Assembly (NCBI GenBank): GCA_021442155.1
Contig: CM038221.1
Span: 146,931,601-146,995,600 of the forward strand
DNA from: Cymbidium sinense
Lineage: Eukaryota > Streptophyta > Magnoliopsida > Asparagales > Orchidaceae
Length of the DNA stretch: 64,000 nt
Direction: 5' to 3'
Shown here: piece by piece, positions 34,814 to 47,539 of the stretch
How positions within the stretch are numbered: position 1 is the stretch's first letter
Layout of the letters: each line of letters opens with the position of its first letter
Translations under genes and position numbers: made by a program
The notes under the pieces: model-generated
What the model was told of the DNA's origin: nothing
What the model saw: only the letters and a program-made list of their open reading frames with translations
Databases searched by the model: none

Positions 34814-37800
34814 AATATGCCAGGTGGAGTTAGTTAACCATGTGTGGGGTGCTAAGTCCAATATATATGATTGGGATTTGCATGATTTGTTTAGCTAATC
34901 TTTATTTTGCAGGTGTTAGTTAGATTTACTTTTCCTTTTCATGTACTTTTATAATTAGGATTTTGGAATGATTATTATGGGAGATTAAAATGAGCATTGG
35001 TCATAAGATCTCATCTTATGCATCAAGTGAAGCCTTTGGAGCATCCATATTCCAACCACCCAAAAGAAGGAACAAAAGAGGGAAGAAGAAAGAAAGAAGA
35101 AGAAAGAAGAAAAGAAGTATGAAGAAATGAAGAATGAAGACCCCCATAACATGAACTCTTTTCTTAACTTGTTATTAATTCATTTGTAATCCAGGTTGTG
35201 TAAGGGTATAGCTCGGCTACCCAATTTATTTTTTGAGTTTGTGCGATGATTCCCAACCACAAATGGCTTTTATTCTTTTTTGTTAGCTATATAAAATGTT
35301 TGATGTTCTGTTTAGGTTGTGCATGAAGATGGCATATTTTCCTAGTTTCTTCCTTGCTTAATGTATGGCTTGGATGACGATTAGGCTCTTAGAGAAAAAT
35401 AAATCTTCTACCAAATTAATCAACTCAAAATTAAAAATAAATAACTCATAACCTCATTTAAAGCCTAAATATTGAACTTAGCCAAATCACTTTCAAATCA
35501 AGCCAAATCCTTGATTTTTCTCTCATGGTTCAATCAGTCATACAATCATGAGCTCATATATAAATCCAAACCACAATCAAATAATCACAACCCAAATCAA
35601 AAATCAAACCCAAAACCCATTCATATTCTTTCTTTGAATATGAAATTTTCAAAGGGATCAAAATCCATTTGACTTCAAACCACTTGTAAACGAATTTATA
35701 TTTCAATCATAAGTACATATACAAGATCAATCAACTTCAAATCAAGCTTTGACCAAGCCATTTGACACACTTAGGCTCACTTGACTCAAAGTGACCTAAA
35801 GTACTCTTATGAGCCAACTTTTGATCCCAACCAATTTGGATTGAACCAAACTAATATATCCTCTCATCATGACCAACAACCACATGAGATGATCAATCAA
35901 TCAAATTGGGTCAAACCAAGTCAAACCTAAGGGTTGATCAAGTCAATACTTAATTTAAAATGAAACCTAACATAGAAAAAATCCATCATAGGTCAAATTC
36001 ATTGAAACCATTGATCTAAGTTCACTCATGGCATATGTTTGAACTTGACCAAGCCAACATTGGAGCCAAACCTAGCCCAATATGCCCACTTGAACCAAGT
36101 TACCCATTTTGATCTAAACGGCCAAAATATGTCGAAACTTGATCGAAGCCAAATTAATTGAAACCAATGGATCAAGTCCATTCCAAATCACTTGTGGAAC
36201 TTGACCAAAGCCTCAATTGGCCAACTAGACTCAACCTAGCCCAATTGACCTTAGACCCAACATGACCTAAAGGGGTCATGTTAAGCCAAAATTGAGCCTA
36301 ACCCAAATTAATTGGAAACAAACATACCAATCCACTCCATATGATTAACCAAACCTAAACCTACCCTTGACCTAAACCAAATAGGTCAAATGGGTCAAAT
36401 AGGTCAACTTAGCCCATTTGACCTAAAGAGTCATGTGAGCCAAAACTAAATCTAATCCAAATTGAACCAAAACAAAGGCACCAAAATATTTCAAATGCTC
36501 ATATGAACCCTTGGTTTGACCCAATTTGACCAATTGGTCAACTTGACCCAAGTTGACTCATTTTGACCTAAATGGGTCAATATGAGCCAAACCCTATCAA
36601 ATAGATTCCAAATCCAATGAAACTTGGCCAAACCTATTTTCTCAACATAGAAAACATACCCAAATGAAAAAAAATAGCAAAATGTCCATTTTAGCCCTAG
36701 GCCATAGAACAAATTTTTTCCTATCCCATGGGTATTTTGGTTATACCCTCTTCACAATCACTTGAGGCTTTCCTAAAAGCTCAAGGGGACCTAATGATGA
36801 GTGGTGCACCCAACCCAAGGGGTTTGGGTCAGCCCATTTGACCCATGGACCAAACCTGACCCTTAGCCTTGAAATTGAAATTTGAAACTCCCTCTTAAGC
36901 TCTATTCAAGCACATGGGAAGTTGGTATTCCACTCCTCTGGCCAAGCCGACCATGTGCAATGATCTAACAACCTAAACAGCTCACTCCATATGGTCAATT
37001 GGATCAAAATGGCAACTAATGGGTTGGTCATCCGATTTCCATAGGGGGAGATATACTCCTCCTAATTCACTAAAATTTGACTTCACACTTGATCGATTAG
37101 AGCCTAGGAATCCTTAGCAACCACCTCAGAGCATTCCTAAGCTTTCTAAGAGCGATTTGAATCTTGCATTTCTTGATTTTGCATAGTGCAAAACAAGGGA
37201 GCTCACCTCAATTCCCAGTTTCCTCTACACTTGATCTCCTTCCAATTCCTCTTGCACACTTGATCTAGGAGCTAAGTCGAATTATATTTCTAGTTCTAAA
37301 GGGAAGAGCTCAATTCAATCAAAGCCACAAGGATCTTGAAGAGGAGTTGGTCCACCCATTGATCCACTCAACCTCAGTCTAGGAACTTTGAGGCTTCATC
37401 TCCACGAGCGAAGCTACCTTGCTCGATCTTGAGTCTTGATCACCTCCCAGGTATGTGAGACCATAGATTATGAGGTATTGGTCCTTTATGAAAGGAATTT
37501 TTATTGCATGCAAAATCCACCGTTGGATTGGCCATTCTATTCCTCTAGATGGTGTGGGTTAAGTCTTGAATGATTCTATGCTAGATCGGGCTCAGATCTC
37601 CCCTTGGATCATGGACGATCTCCATTAATCCTCAGGGAAGAACTTGGCTCATCTCAGCCATCCATCGGCACATTTTAGATGGACGGTTGAGATTATTAGG
37701 CACATTTTATAAATCCTTTATCCGATTTAAACCACAGTTGAATCCTTAACTGTCTGATCTTTGATCGGATGGCCAAGGATATTAGCGCGTGCGCCGCCAG

Positions 37801-40350
37801 CCGCCTTCTTGATATGTAGTTTAAGTGGGTGGCTCACAACGTGATGTGTGTAAAGCGTGTTGACTGTCATCGCCACGCGTGGCACTGTGAGCTAAGATTA
37901 TGTGGGGATTAGTTATTTACCTAATTAATTCCTAATTAATCTATATAACTTCTAAAATTCATATCTCTTCATAGAAAAATCTAAAAAATATAAGGAAAAA
38001 TGCTATGGATAGATAATTTCATCTAAAATATTTTAAAAATTGCTTCAATGGTTTCTGAATTCTCCTTTTCTCTGAATTTGGATTTCTTTGGGAATGTTAA
38101 TTTGCTAATTACTCTCTAATTAAGTCACCAATTGATCTCAAATTTCTAAGGTTCATTTTAGGGGATGACCTCTGTCTCCCCTAATTTTCTAAAGATTTAT
38201 TAAAGCCTTAATTGGGAAAACTTCTAGTTCATTTCTTAATTACCCCTTTCATATAATTAAGGGTAATTAAGGTGTGATTAGTGGATTTACCCTTTGATTA
38301 AATTTGATTAAGGTTAGATCTAGTGAGTATGGGTTTTTGGAATAATTTTGGGATATTTCTCCTAAGCTATTTCCTAAACCCCCTTTTCTTTCCTTAATCC
38401 CCTCTTAATTAAGGGTTAATTCATTATTACCACTTTAATCAATTTTCAAAAATTCTAAAAAATTTCCAGAACTTAATTAATCTACCTTGGGTAGATGCTT
38501 AGGTGTTTAATAGCCTACATCTAATTAAGGAAATTAAAATCCCTTTCATGAGTATGAAAGGGTGTTTTAAAAGTACTTAAGCTAAAACCCCTTTGCTTAA
38601 TTAACTTTTAATTGTGAGCCAAATTGCATTAGGCCTTTTCATCATTAGGTGCATTGAAAATTTAAATACCTTGTGGGTTTTATGTCATCTCATTGGCTCA
38701 TAATTACTCAGTTAATTTTCCTAATGTGGTGTAGGTAAGGCTTAATTAAGCCACTTAATTCATACCTTAACCTAATCAATGCTTAAAAATGGATTTAATT
38801 ATCTAAAAATTAAACAAAAATAAGGAACAACAAACTCATCTCACCTTTTCAAAATTAAATCAAACTTCAAACAAAACAAAAATGATTTTGAAATTCACTT
38901 TGATTTATTCTAAATTTTCTTATTCCTTTAGAATGTCTTCAGGATTTAAGTATGAGTTTGTTTCCATGCTTTCTATACTTTAGATGTTTCCCAACATGTT
39001 AAGTTGTATGTCATGTGATTCATGCATTCATAAGTTCATGTTTCAAATTATAAAATGAAAATTGTTTACTTTATGTCAAATGTGCTTGTGTTGGCTAAAG
39101 TGAAATATGAGTGGCTATTATGACTAGTAAATCCAAAGTATTTTCAAAACTTATAAATAAAACATCAAATTTAAAAGTGTGCTACTTATACTTTAATTAT
39201 AAGCTTGCATGTGATGGATTATAAAAGCATGTTTAGCATAGGCTCTCTTTCTTCCTCATGTTAGCATAGTTTTGAATAGGAGTTAGTAAGATGTAGGGTT
39301 CATTTGAAAAGAACCCAACCCTTACTTAAGTACAAACCCTATTCATCCCTATTCTCTCACTTAAGAAAGTTTGCCTATACTTGCATGCATAAGTTGTATA
39401 AATAAAAATGAAACTATTAAACAACTTTTGCATATTCCTTCTTCATTTCATTTCTTTTATATACATGTTTGTACTTAAGAAAATTGGTATATTAGTCTGG
39501 ACAACCCTGAGGTTGCGAGGCTTTAAGTAGCCCTAAGTAGATCTTGTACCTTACACCTCTGGTTAACAATGACGCTGTACTCACTTATGCCTTTCTTACT
39601 TTCATGTATGTATGTGAATTTTTGAATAAAGAAAACCTTTTCTACTTAAGAAAAATCAAGCATATTCAACTTCTAAATTTTCTTAAATGGATTACTTAGC
39701 ATACATCATAAAGTGTGTTAACTATTCTCATTTTCATGTATAGATATGCTTAGGGTTTATACATATGCATGTTATATATATATTGGGAAAGAAATGAAGT
39801 AATGTGTGTTATGTGAATTTTGATTCATTTTATTTAATCTTAAAATGCCTTTATTTTTGAATAGGTTTGTTTAGGGTTTATCAAAACTTAGGATTGATTA
39901 AAAGATATAATCAAAACATTCACCTAAATGAAATTAAAATGTGAACTTACTTAAGAAATTACTTAAGGATTAGGGAAGGAAAGAGAAGTTCCCTTCCCTT
40001 CCCTCTTTTTATAACTTAGTGATTAATTACATGTTTCACTCAAACTAAATTAAAACACAAAATAAAAATAACCCAAAAACACTTAAACAACTTAAATAAA
40101 ACCCTCCTTTAAGTTGAACCTGTCCTTCACACTTAGAAAACTTGAACCTAAAGTCTTAAGGTAAGCATACCACACAAACCTTCAAAGCACACACATTAGC
40201 CTAAGGCACTACTTCTAGCTTTAGGTTAGGCCGGTGCATAGTTTGATGTTATGTTTTATTTTGTGATATATGCTTTACACTGGATGTTAGGGTGTATGCT
40301 CGTAGAATGAATGGTAGGGCGTGCTTAGTCTAACTTTTCTTTTCTACAGG

Positions 40351-40432
40351 GGATTGTGCTTAAGGGGCGCTATCATAAATAAAAATATAAATGCTTCTTG
40401 CTTGCAGGTGCTTACACCCCTAAGCATAATCC
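40351..40432 (+). other. Conserved long hairpin of the LTR, copy D
   Basis: The arms are GGATTGTGCTTAAGGGG and CCCCTAAGCATAATCC. The right arm is preceded by 'cttgcttgcag', which resembles a splice acceptor; whether it is used is unknown. Confidence 0.6.
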
Positions 40433-40812
40433 ATAGGTCATGTTGACTTAGTCACCCATGTGTGGGGTGATAAGTCCAATATACATGCTTGGGATTTGTG
40501 CGGTGTGATTTAACTAACCCTTATTTTACAGGTGTTGGCTAGATTTTCTACTTTTCCTTTTCATGTAAAATTTTGTATATTTAGGATTTTGGAATGATTT
40601 GTTATGAGGATTAGGATGAGCATTAGTTATAAGATTCCATCTTATGCACCATGTGAAGCCTTGGAGCATCTACCATCCAACCATCCAAGGAAGAACCAAA
40701 GAAGAAAAGAAGAAAGAAGAAGAAGAAGGAAGAATAAAACTTGAAGACCCCATAACAATGAATTCCTTTGCTTAAATTGTAATTCAATTCATTTGTAATT
40801 TAGGTTGTATAA

Positions 40813-40831
40813 GGGTAGAGCTCGGCTACCC
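40813..40831 (+). other. Conserved short hairpin GGGTAG...CTACCC
   Basis: GGGTAGAGCTCGGCTACCC forms a 6-bp stem. A second small stem, GTGGTGCCCGACCAC, follows about 25 nt later. Equivalent sequence occurs at 2492 (A), 24460 (B), 35204 (C) and 61827 (E), always upstream of a TTTATTCTTTT run. Confidence 0.5.
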
Positions 40832-42376
40832 AATTTGATATTTTTGGGTTTGTGCGGTGGTGCCCGACCACAAACGACCATTTATTCTTTTTGTGATTAT
40901 CTTTATAAATTGATTGATGATTTGTTTAGCTTTTGTGTTAATTGACATAATTTTTCTAGTTTCTTGCTTGCTTTATATATGTCCTGGATGTGGATTAGGC
41001 TCTTTAGGGAATAAGTTTTTTACCCAACATAATAACTCAAATTAAAACTAAATAACTCATAACCTTACCTAAAGCTTAAGATTAAAATCAGGATAAAAGA
41101 AGTAGCAACCCCTTTGCTGGATGAGCATTTCTTTGTAATATCATGCACAAATGCATTTTATTTCACACTTGATTAGAGAGCTTCCACCTTTGCCAGAGAA
41201 CCTGGCTTGACCTTTGAGGGTCGTGATGGAAACTCACATCCTTCCTTCTCGATGATTTTGCCCAATAATCTACTTTCTCATGCATTAGTCATAAAAATCC
41301 TATTAGCTTGAGTCAAAATGATTGTCCAAAAATAAAAAAAAAATAAAATTTAAATTGTATTAGATTCAGGTCATTTGAAGCATACCCTTTACATGATCTA
41401 GTCTCTTTAGGGAGTGAGTTTAAGGACTTAGCTTCTTTCTAAATAATAAACAGCCTAACTATCTTGCATAAGCATAAAGACTTGCCTACATGTATTTAAA
41501 ATCATAGGAGGTGTTAATTGGAGGCCACCCCCCAGGCGGTTGTAAGTCTAAGCTGTCGAGTGATTTGTCATCTCTTATGGAGCAAACTAATTACCCATTT
41601 TTGCCTTAGATTTAGGTTATGCTTCTGACTTTTGCCGAAGCTCCCTAAATTCAGGTTTTGAGATTATTTTTCCCCTTTGCGGGCCATAAACATAATTCCT
41701 CACCTCTTAGGCATTCCTTTAATCTTGTGTTAAGAGATCTTAAATCCTAAAATTCTAATGAAAAATGCAACTCAAATAAATTAAATCAATTTCTAAAATA
41801 TAAAGCTCACTTTTATGATAGTTTGAGATGCTAGCTAGGTCTCCTAGCATCGTGAACATCTCATACTTATTTCCCATTTTGGTTTCGATAATAACTCCCT
41901 CTTTTGATTAATCCTACTTGATCTTCAAATATAAACCAATCGATTGATAGTCCTTCCTATTGAAATCTTCAGAGATAATGATCATTTACCTTAATCGAGA
42001 GTTTTCCTAAGGGATCATGTCCCTTAGGATGTTAGCTATGGGGAGTTATCTCTGTAGGGAACTTAATAAACCTAGTTTAAAATAAACTCTGCTTTACTTT
42101 TCCATGTAAAGTAGGGGAAGAATCTCCAGTATATATGCAGACCCATCGTCCTTAGGAGTCCTTATTGAGGTGATTAGTTCCATTAAACGGTAGTGACTTC
42201 TATCTTTCGAGATAGTACACTATACCTTGATGACATACCTGATCACCTGAATAAGTATATTTATGGATCTACGTGGCATCTTACCAAGATGAATTTCTAT
42301 AAGGTGTCCTCTTTCTTTTCTTACCACATATTTGAAAGGTGACTCCTCAATAGAAATTTTTCACAATAGATTTTTC

Positions 42377-42394
42377 TGGCGACTCTGCTAGGGA
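42377..42394 (+). other. Primer binding site of the Tat-type element
   Basis: TGGCGACTCTGCTAGGGA lies 13 bp after the LTR D end. It matches the PBS type common in Ogre/Tat elements, TGGCGACTCTGCTGGGGA, with one difference. That PBS is usually described as complementary to tRNA-Arg. It fixes the element's plus orientation and the LTR 3' edge. Confidence 0.85.
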
Positions 42395-42900
42395 AGGTTC
42401 CTCTCTCCATCTTTGGTAAATGATCGGTGACTTTGAGTATTGATAGTGGATTTGTACTTTGTTATGAATTCGAGACTATCCTTCTTTCCATTGGCATTAA
42501 CTCATTTCATTCTTGAGTTAAGCTAGCCAACATCTTTAGGTTTTAGGAACGCATTCCTTGTTGGTCTTAAGACCCCGGTTGGGTTCCTCCAATGGGTAAA
42601 ATGAAAATAAACATCTCTTAAAGACTTCCTCCTTATCATTTTCATGATAAGGAAAGGTTCATCCTAAAATAATAAATCCTCCATAAAGAACTTTGCTTTT
42701 CAAAAGCACCTTTTTCAAAAATGCACTTAATAAAATATTTTCCACAAAATTTCTTCACCTTCACTTAATAATTCACATAATTGGTACATGTAGGGATTTT
42801 CAAAAATAAAACTAATAACATTTCCAAAAGCACAAATGAATATCTTCTTTCAAATCACTTTCATGAAGATTTCATTTTCAAAATAAAATGAATAATCATG
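42395..42900 (+). other. Leader sequence after the PBS
   Basis: Untranslated leader with no domain. Simple AT-rich sequence becomes increasingly repetitive toward 42900, with repeats of 'tttcaaaa' and 'cacttaata'. Confidence 0.5.
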
Positions 42901-45130
42901 TTTTCTAAAAATCACAATCATAATCATAAAATTTTCAAAAGCACATGAATTCTTCTATTCAATATACTCACACTTATTGAATGGAAAGTTCATTTGTACA
43001 CAAAAATTAAAATTTTCAAAAAGCACACAAGGATCTTTCTATTTCAATATACTCACACTTATTGAATGGAAAGTTCATTTGTAAACAAAATTAAAATTTT
43101 TGAAAAGCACACATGAATCGCTTCATTTAATATACTTAAATTTATTAAATGAAGATTACATTTCCAGCTAAAAAATAAATAAATAAATAAAATCTCATTT
43201 AGGAAATCCCACTTAAACATATCTCATATATGTTTTAAGTTGGAATTCCTCTATTTAAAAAAGCAACAATCACACACAAAATAAAAAAAATATCATATTT
43301 CAAAAATAAAATGGATCTCCATTCTACATACTTAAAGTTGTTGAATGGAGGTCTTCTTTTCAAAACATTAAAACCAACAATCATAACTCAAAAATTTCAA
43401 ACAACATTTGGAACTTCATTTAACATACCCAAATTTGTTAAGTCTCCAAAATTAAAATCCAACAAAAATTTTCAAAAAAAAAAATACAATTGGAAATTCA
43501 CTTAGCATACTCAAAATTTGCTAAGTGAAGTTTTCAAATTCAAAAATTCAAAATCAACAATCACATTCCAAAAATTTCTAAATACATTTGGAACCTCACT
43601 TAACACACCCAAATTTGTTAAGTGAAGTTTCCAAATCCAAAATCAAAAATCAACAATCACATTTCAAAAATTTTTAAACACATTTGGAACTTCATTCAAC
43701 ATACCTAGATTGGTTAAGTGAAGTATCCAAATTTAAAAATTCAAAATTTCAAAAATTTCCAAACAACATTTGGAACTTCATTTAACATACTCAAATTTGT
43801 TAAGTGAAGTCTCCAAATTTAAAATCCAATAAAATCTTTCAAACATACATTTGGAACTTCATTTAACATAATTAAATTTTCTAAGTGAAGTTTTCAAATC
43901 AAAAATTCAAAATCAACAATAACATTTCAAAAATTTCTAAACACATTTGGAACCTCACTTAACATACCCAAAATTGTTAAATAAAGTTTCCAAATTTAAA
44001 AATTTTCAAAACACACATTTGGAACCTCACTTAACATACCCAAATTTGTTAAGTAAAGTTTCCAAATTAAAAAATTATCAAAACACACATTTGGAACCTC
44101 ACTTAACGTACCCAAATTTGTTAAGTAAAGTTTCCAAATTCAAAAAAATTTCAAAAACACATTTGGAACCTCACTTAACAAACCCAAATTTATTAAGTAA
44201 AGTTTCCAAATCCAAAATTCAAAAAATTTTAAAACACATTTTGGAATCTTACTTAACATACCCAAATTTATTAAGTGAACTCTCCAAATCCAAAATTTTC
44301 AAACAATATTTAGAACTTCATTTAACATACCTAAATTTGTTAAGTTTCCAAATCAAAAAATTCAAAACCCTTCAAAACATATTTTGGAACCTCACCTAGC
44401 ATACTCAAATTTTCTAAGTAAAGTTTCCAAACTCAAAATAAAAATTTCTCACACACCTTTGAAACTTCTTCCCTTAGCATACCAAATTTGCTAAGGAGAA
44501 GTTTCCATTTTTTTTTTTTCAAAACCAAAAATAAAATCAAAATTTTAAATGCACCATTTGGAATTTGATTTAGCATACTCAAATTTGCTAAGTGAAATTT
44601 CCATTTCATAAAACCAATTGGGACTTCATCTTTAGTATACCAAATTTGCTAAAGTTGAACCTCCACTTTCAATCATTTCAAAAACAAAACAAAACACTTA
44701 GGATTTCCTTAGCATACCAAATTTGCTAAAGGATCCTACCCTTTTTCAAAAATCAAAAATTTTCAAACAAATGAAACACTTAGGATTTTCTTATCATACC
44801 TAAATTTGCTAAGAATCCTATATTCAAAAATTAAACAAAACACACTTGGATTCCTTACTTAGCATACCTAAATTTGCTAAGTAAGCAAAAATTCCAAAAC
44901 ATTCAAACAAAACAAAATCATTTGACCCTTGGTTTAACATACCCAAATTTGTTAAAGGTAAGGGTACTGCAAATCACAAAAATTCAAATTTAAAATAATG
45001 AACCTATGGAAGCATCTTATCAAAATTTTGAATCCATATTTCAACATACCTAAATTTGTTGAAGTTTGGATTCATACTCAAATTCCTCTTTCAATCAATC
45101 TTTCCAAATTCATTTGAACCCCACTTAACA
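42900..45130 (+). repeat. Leader tandem array of hairpin-forming units
   Basis: About 25-30 degenerate units of roughly 60-110 bp read 'catttggaacctcacttaacatacccaaatttgttaagtgaagtttccaaat' in pieces. Each carries an inverted repeat such as ACTTAACA...TGTTAAGT (8-bp arms, loop about 10 nt). Later units change both arms together: CTTAGCA...TGCTAAG near 44475-44890, and TCAACA...TGTTGA near 45045. Arms that change in step fit either array conversion or a kept stem. The open frame at 43947-44399 (150 codons, repeated 'LEPHLTYPNLLSKVSK') is a translation of this array in a unit length divisible by three, and I do not call it a gene. Confidence 0.85.
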
Positions 45131-45199
45131 CTTCCAAGTTCTTAGATGTGGGTTCAAATTTTCAAAATTCAAAATCTATGGAGACAGAAAATTGATGCA

Positions 45200-47204
45200 A
45201 GTTCATTTCTCATTGTAGATTCATTTCAAGCAAGTTTGAGTTTTAGGTTTACATGATGTGTTTCTAGAAATTTGTCTTTACATTCCCCCACTGTATGGAT
45301 CTAGCCTTTGATGAGGCTGACTTCCCTCGTCCAGACCATACCCACTTGATCCACTTTGGCCAAGGATTTGAGGGGGACAGGATCACTTGTGAGGGCATTC
45401 CCCTCACCACAAGTGAAGGAAGGTGGCGGTGGCAGTTATCGGTGTAGACTTACCCTGATTCAAATGTCTCCTCACTAAGAGAAAAGGCGTGTAGCAGACT
45501 GCGGTGATTTGCGGCGATCTTGGTAGTTCCAGCTCAGGAGTTCATCCTCGAGTTGCACATGTTGCCCCGGTGCGTGCTAGCACCCTATCATCTATACCCT
45601 CCAAGGGTAAGGCTCCCCTAGTTTCAGGGTTTTCCTCTCTCACATTTAGTACAGGTCTAGCTCACACTCCTCTCATTCTACTCGCACCCAACGCTGGAAC
45701 AAGAATCGTATGGTCAAACGGTTCTATACTAGGATAGCCAGAGAGCTTGAGGTAGTAGCCAGATCAACCATGGATGAGTCTCCCATGATCACTTCACCAC
45801 TGGTTACGAAAAATTAGTTTCATCCTCTCTCAAGAATAGATAGAGAGGATGCTAGGAGGATCCGTTTGTTGCCTCCTCCAGTGGTGCATTTACAGCAGAC
45901 AGTTTCTAGGAGTAGGAGGTCGTACGCTAGCCTTAGCTCTGTTCTACGCCAGGTAGGTGGAGCATACTGACTCTCAGAGTCTGATACTCAATTCAATTTA
46001 TGATCTATTATCCCCTGTAGCATAGGGAGGTAGATCCATCAGGAGAGGGCCCATGAGGCCCATACATCATACATTACCAACAAAGAGCGATGGAGGTTCA
46101 ACCGTCAGTCATCCACTTGTGCTTTGGTTGACTTTCCAGCTTGGCGCGTAACCCGTGCCGATCATTCTAATAGTATTCTCCTCATGAGGACCAACCAGCA
46201 GGAGGGCATCTCCTATACACAGAGAGTCAGTGGTGTCTCCATCCCACCGCTCTTCCAGCATCACCAATTCCATCTAAGGACATAAAGGCCGCATCTGGGG
46301 AAAAACATACCCCGTTGGTGATCCGACTATGGCCAAGGGATCCTACTCCTCCTACACCACTAATTGTGGTAGGGCCGAGCTCTCCTGCTCGACCTTTTGC
46401 CCCAGTGGTCGTGCGAAAGGAGTGGCGACCTCGGAGCATCGTGGTAATTCCTTCACCAACTCCACCCATTCAGCCGGTTGTGGAGATGGTGATGATTATC
46501 AGGGATATTCCAAATGACAGTTCAGTGGTAGCAGTGGTAGAGGATCATCTCAGGAATATTACCCTTATTACAGCCAGCATCAGTTGGGATTATCATTCTT
46601 TTAGTGAGTACAGTCTGCATAGGATTGACTCCCTAACTTCAGGTGAGGTTCGGTGCCTCTCAGTTCAAGATAGCAATCACACCGGTCAGCCCAAGCTGTT
46701 TGTACCTACTGAGTTAGATCAAACCTTAGATGATATAATTGCATACTATTTTATAGAGAAAAAGGAGATCTTAGGGTATGCATGGTTTGATGATGAAAGA
46801 GTCAGCTTTGATCCCAATGAAGATGACTTGATGGGGTATTCAGCTAACGTATGCATGGTTGATACTAGAGGTTCTCTTGTTAGAGAGCAACAAGCCATGG
46901 AAGGAGATGATGTTTATTAAGGAGACACTGCATAATCAGTCCATCACCTCTGACAGTAGTTAAGGCAGAAAGATAAACAGATTGATAGGATGGCACAGCA
47001 GTTCCAGGGCTTGTTAGAAGCAATGTCAGTGCTTCAGAAGCAAGACCCTCTAGGTTATCCTAGTACAGTTGATGTCAGTCAGGCTGAACTAGTGCATATC
47101 TTAGATCCAGTTAAGACTCTACCTCCCATTGAGCAAGGCAATACTAGTCTGTATTGGAAGGTAGTGGATAGTACAAGGCCTACAGACATGCCAGAACCTC
47201 GAGT
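45200..47204 (+). pseudogene. Gag-region remnant of the Tat-type element
   Basis: The position after the leader array and before integrase sequence is where gag belongs. Broken frames lie at 45504-45737, 46315-46920 and 46990-47235. The longest (201 codons) is Pro-rich at first ('RDPTPPTPLIVVGPSSPARP') and then has an acidic part with 'FVPTELDQTLDDIIAYYF'. The next has 'MAQQFQGLLEAMSVLQKQ', a helical stretch. I see no zinc knuckle and no clear match to a standard gag domain, so the call rests on position and on the element type. Stops lie between the frames, as at 46918. A gag protein would form the particle that packages element RNA. The minus-strand frame at 46227-46469 overlaps it and is a shadow. 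Confidence 0.55.
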
Positions 47205-47475
47205 TGTACAAGGTCAAAATGATTCAAGCTCATAATAAGTTGGTCCACCCTAGGTCTTTCTAGGTAAGAGAACTTGTGTTAGTCCTAAGGAGACCAATTT
47301 TTGCCCATTGAAAGATGGGAGATAAGTTTGAACCCACTTGGGAAGGCCCCTATGTCATAGAGAAGGCCTACCAAGGAGGATCTTATCAGCTTATTTATTG
47401 TAAAGTGGAACACCTGATGCTTCCAATTAAAGGGCTCTATTTGAAGAAATATTACCCAAAAATCATGTTAGAAAT
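47205..47475 (+). pseudogene. Integrase C-terminus fused to the gag region by deletion
   Basis: From about 47205 one frame reads 'MIQAHNKLVHPRSF', a stop, 'VRELVLVLRRPI', then (47315 onward) 'DKFEPTWEGPYVIEKAYQGG' and ends at the stop after 'YLKKYYPK...LPLCV' at 47545. This matches the C-terminal domain of Tat-type integrase, and the minus-strand relic at 25862-26176 has the same 'WEGPYxIEKxYxGGxYQLI'. Everything between gag and this point (protease, RT, RNase H, integrase catalytic core) is absent. The join near 47205 is inferred from where the two similarities meet. Confidence 0.75.
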
Positions 47476-47539
47476 AATTCTATCAATCAACAAAAATTTG
47501 ATTCCATTGTTTGGTTGTCTTGTGAATCTGCCATTATGT

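Larger units (their letters stand above)
29128..35468 (+). mobile_element. 5' LTR (copy C), 3' truncated
   Basis: It matches LTR E (50516 onward) from TGTTGACCTC to 'cctcatttaaagcctaa' at 35468, where E continues with 'gttaaaatcaagg' but C jumps to sequence from near the LTR beginning. It contains the TTGACC/GGTCAA field (about 30050-31050), a G-box CCACGTGG at 32335-32342, the 'tattagtctggacaatcc' block near 33952, the long hairpin at 34735-34813 and a GAA-rich tract at 35065-35140. About 1.3 kb of the 3' end is absent. Frames at 31199-31491 are conserved in E only because the two LTRs are recent duplicates. Confidence 0.88.
35470..42363 (+). mobile_element. Diverged LTR fragment (copy D), 5' truncated
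   Basis: It begins within the LTR at a point equal to about 29890 of copy C ('gaacttagccaaatca') and runs to the LTR 3' end 'agaaatttttca' at about 42363, so the first 770 bp or so are missing. It differs from C and E by roughly one base in five, so it comes from another subfamily or an older insertion. It is the only copy followed by a clear PBS. It holds a TTGACC field (35750-36600), a CCACGCGTGG palindrome (37873-37882), the 'tattagtctggacaaccc' block (39488), the long hairpin (40351-40432), the short hairpin (40813-40831) and the 'aatcgagagttttcctaag' block (41995). No gene is seen. Confidence 0.85.

Noticed and set aside
42377..42394. tRNA gene
   Set aside because: Only the 18-nt complement of a tRNA 3' end is present, as expected of a PBS.
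43947..44399. 150-codon open frame with repeated LEPHLTYPNLL units
   Set aside because: It is a translation of the leader tandem array, whose units here happen to be multiples of three. It has no known domain and is bounded by the same repeat in other frames.
42900..45130. CRISPR-like array
   Set aside because: Repeats are degenerate, there are no distinct spacers, and the context is a plant retroelement leader.
46227..46469. 80-codon minus-strand frame, Gly-rich
   Set aside because: Antisense of the Pro-rich gag-region frame.
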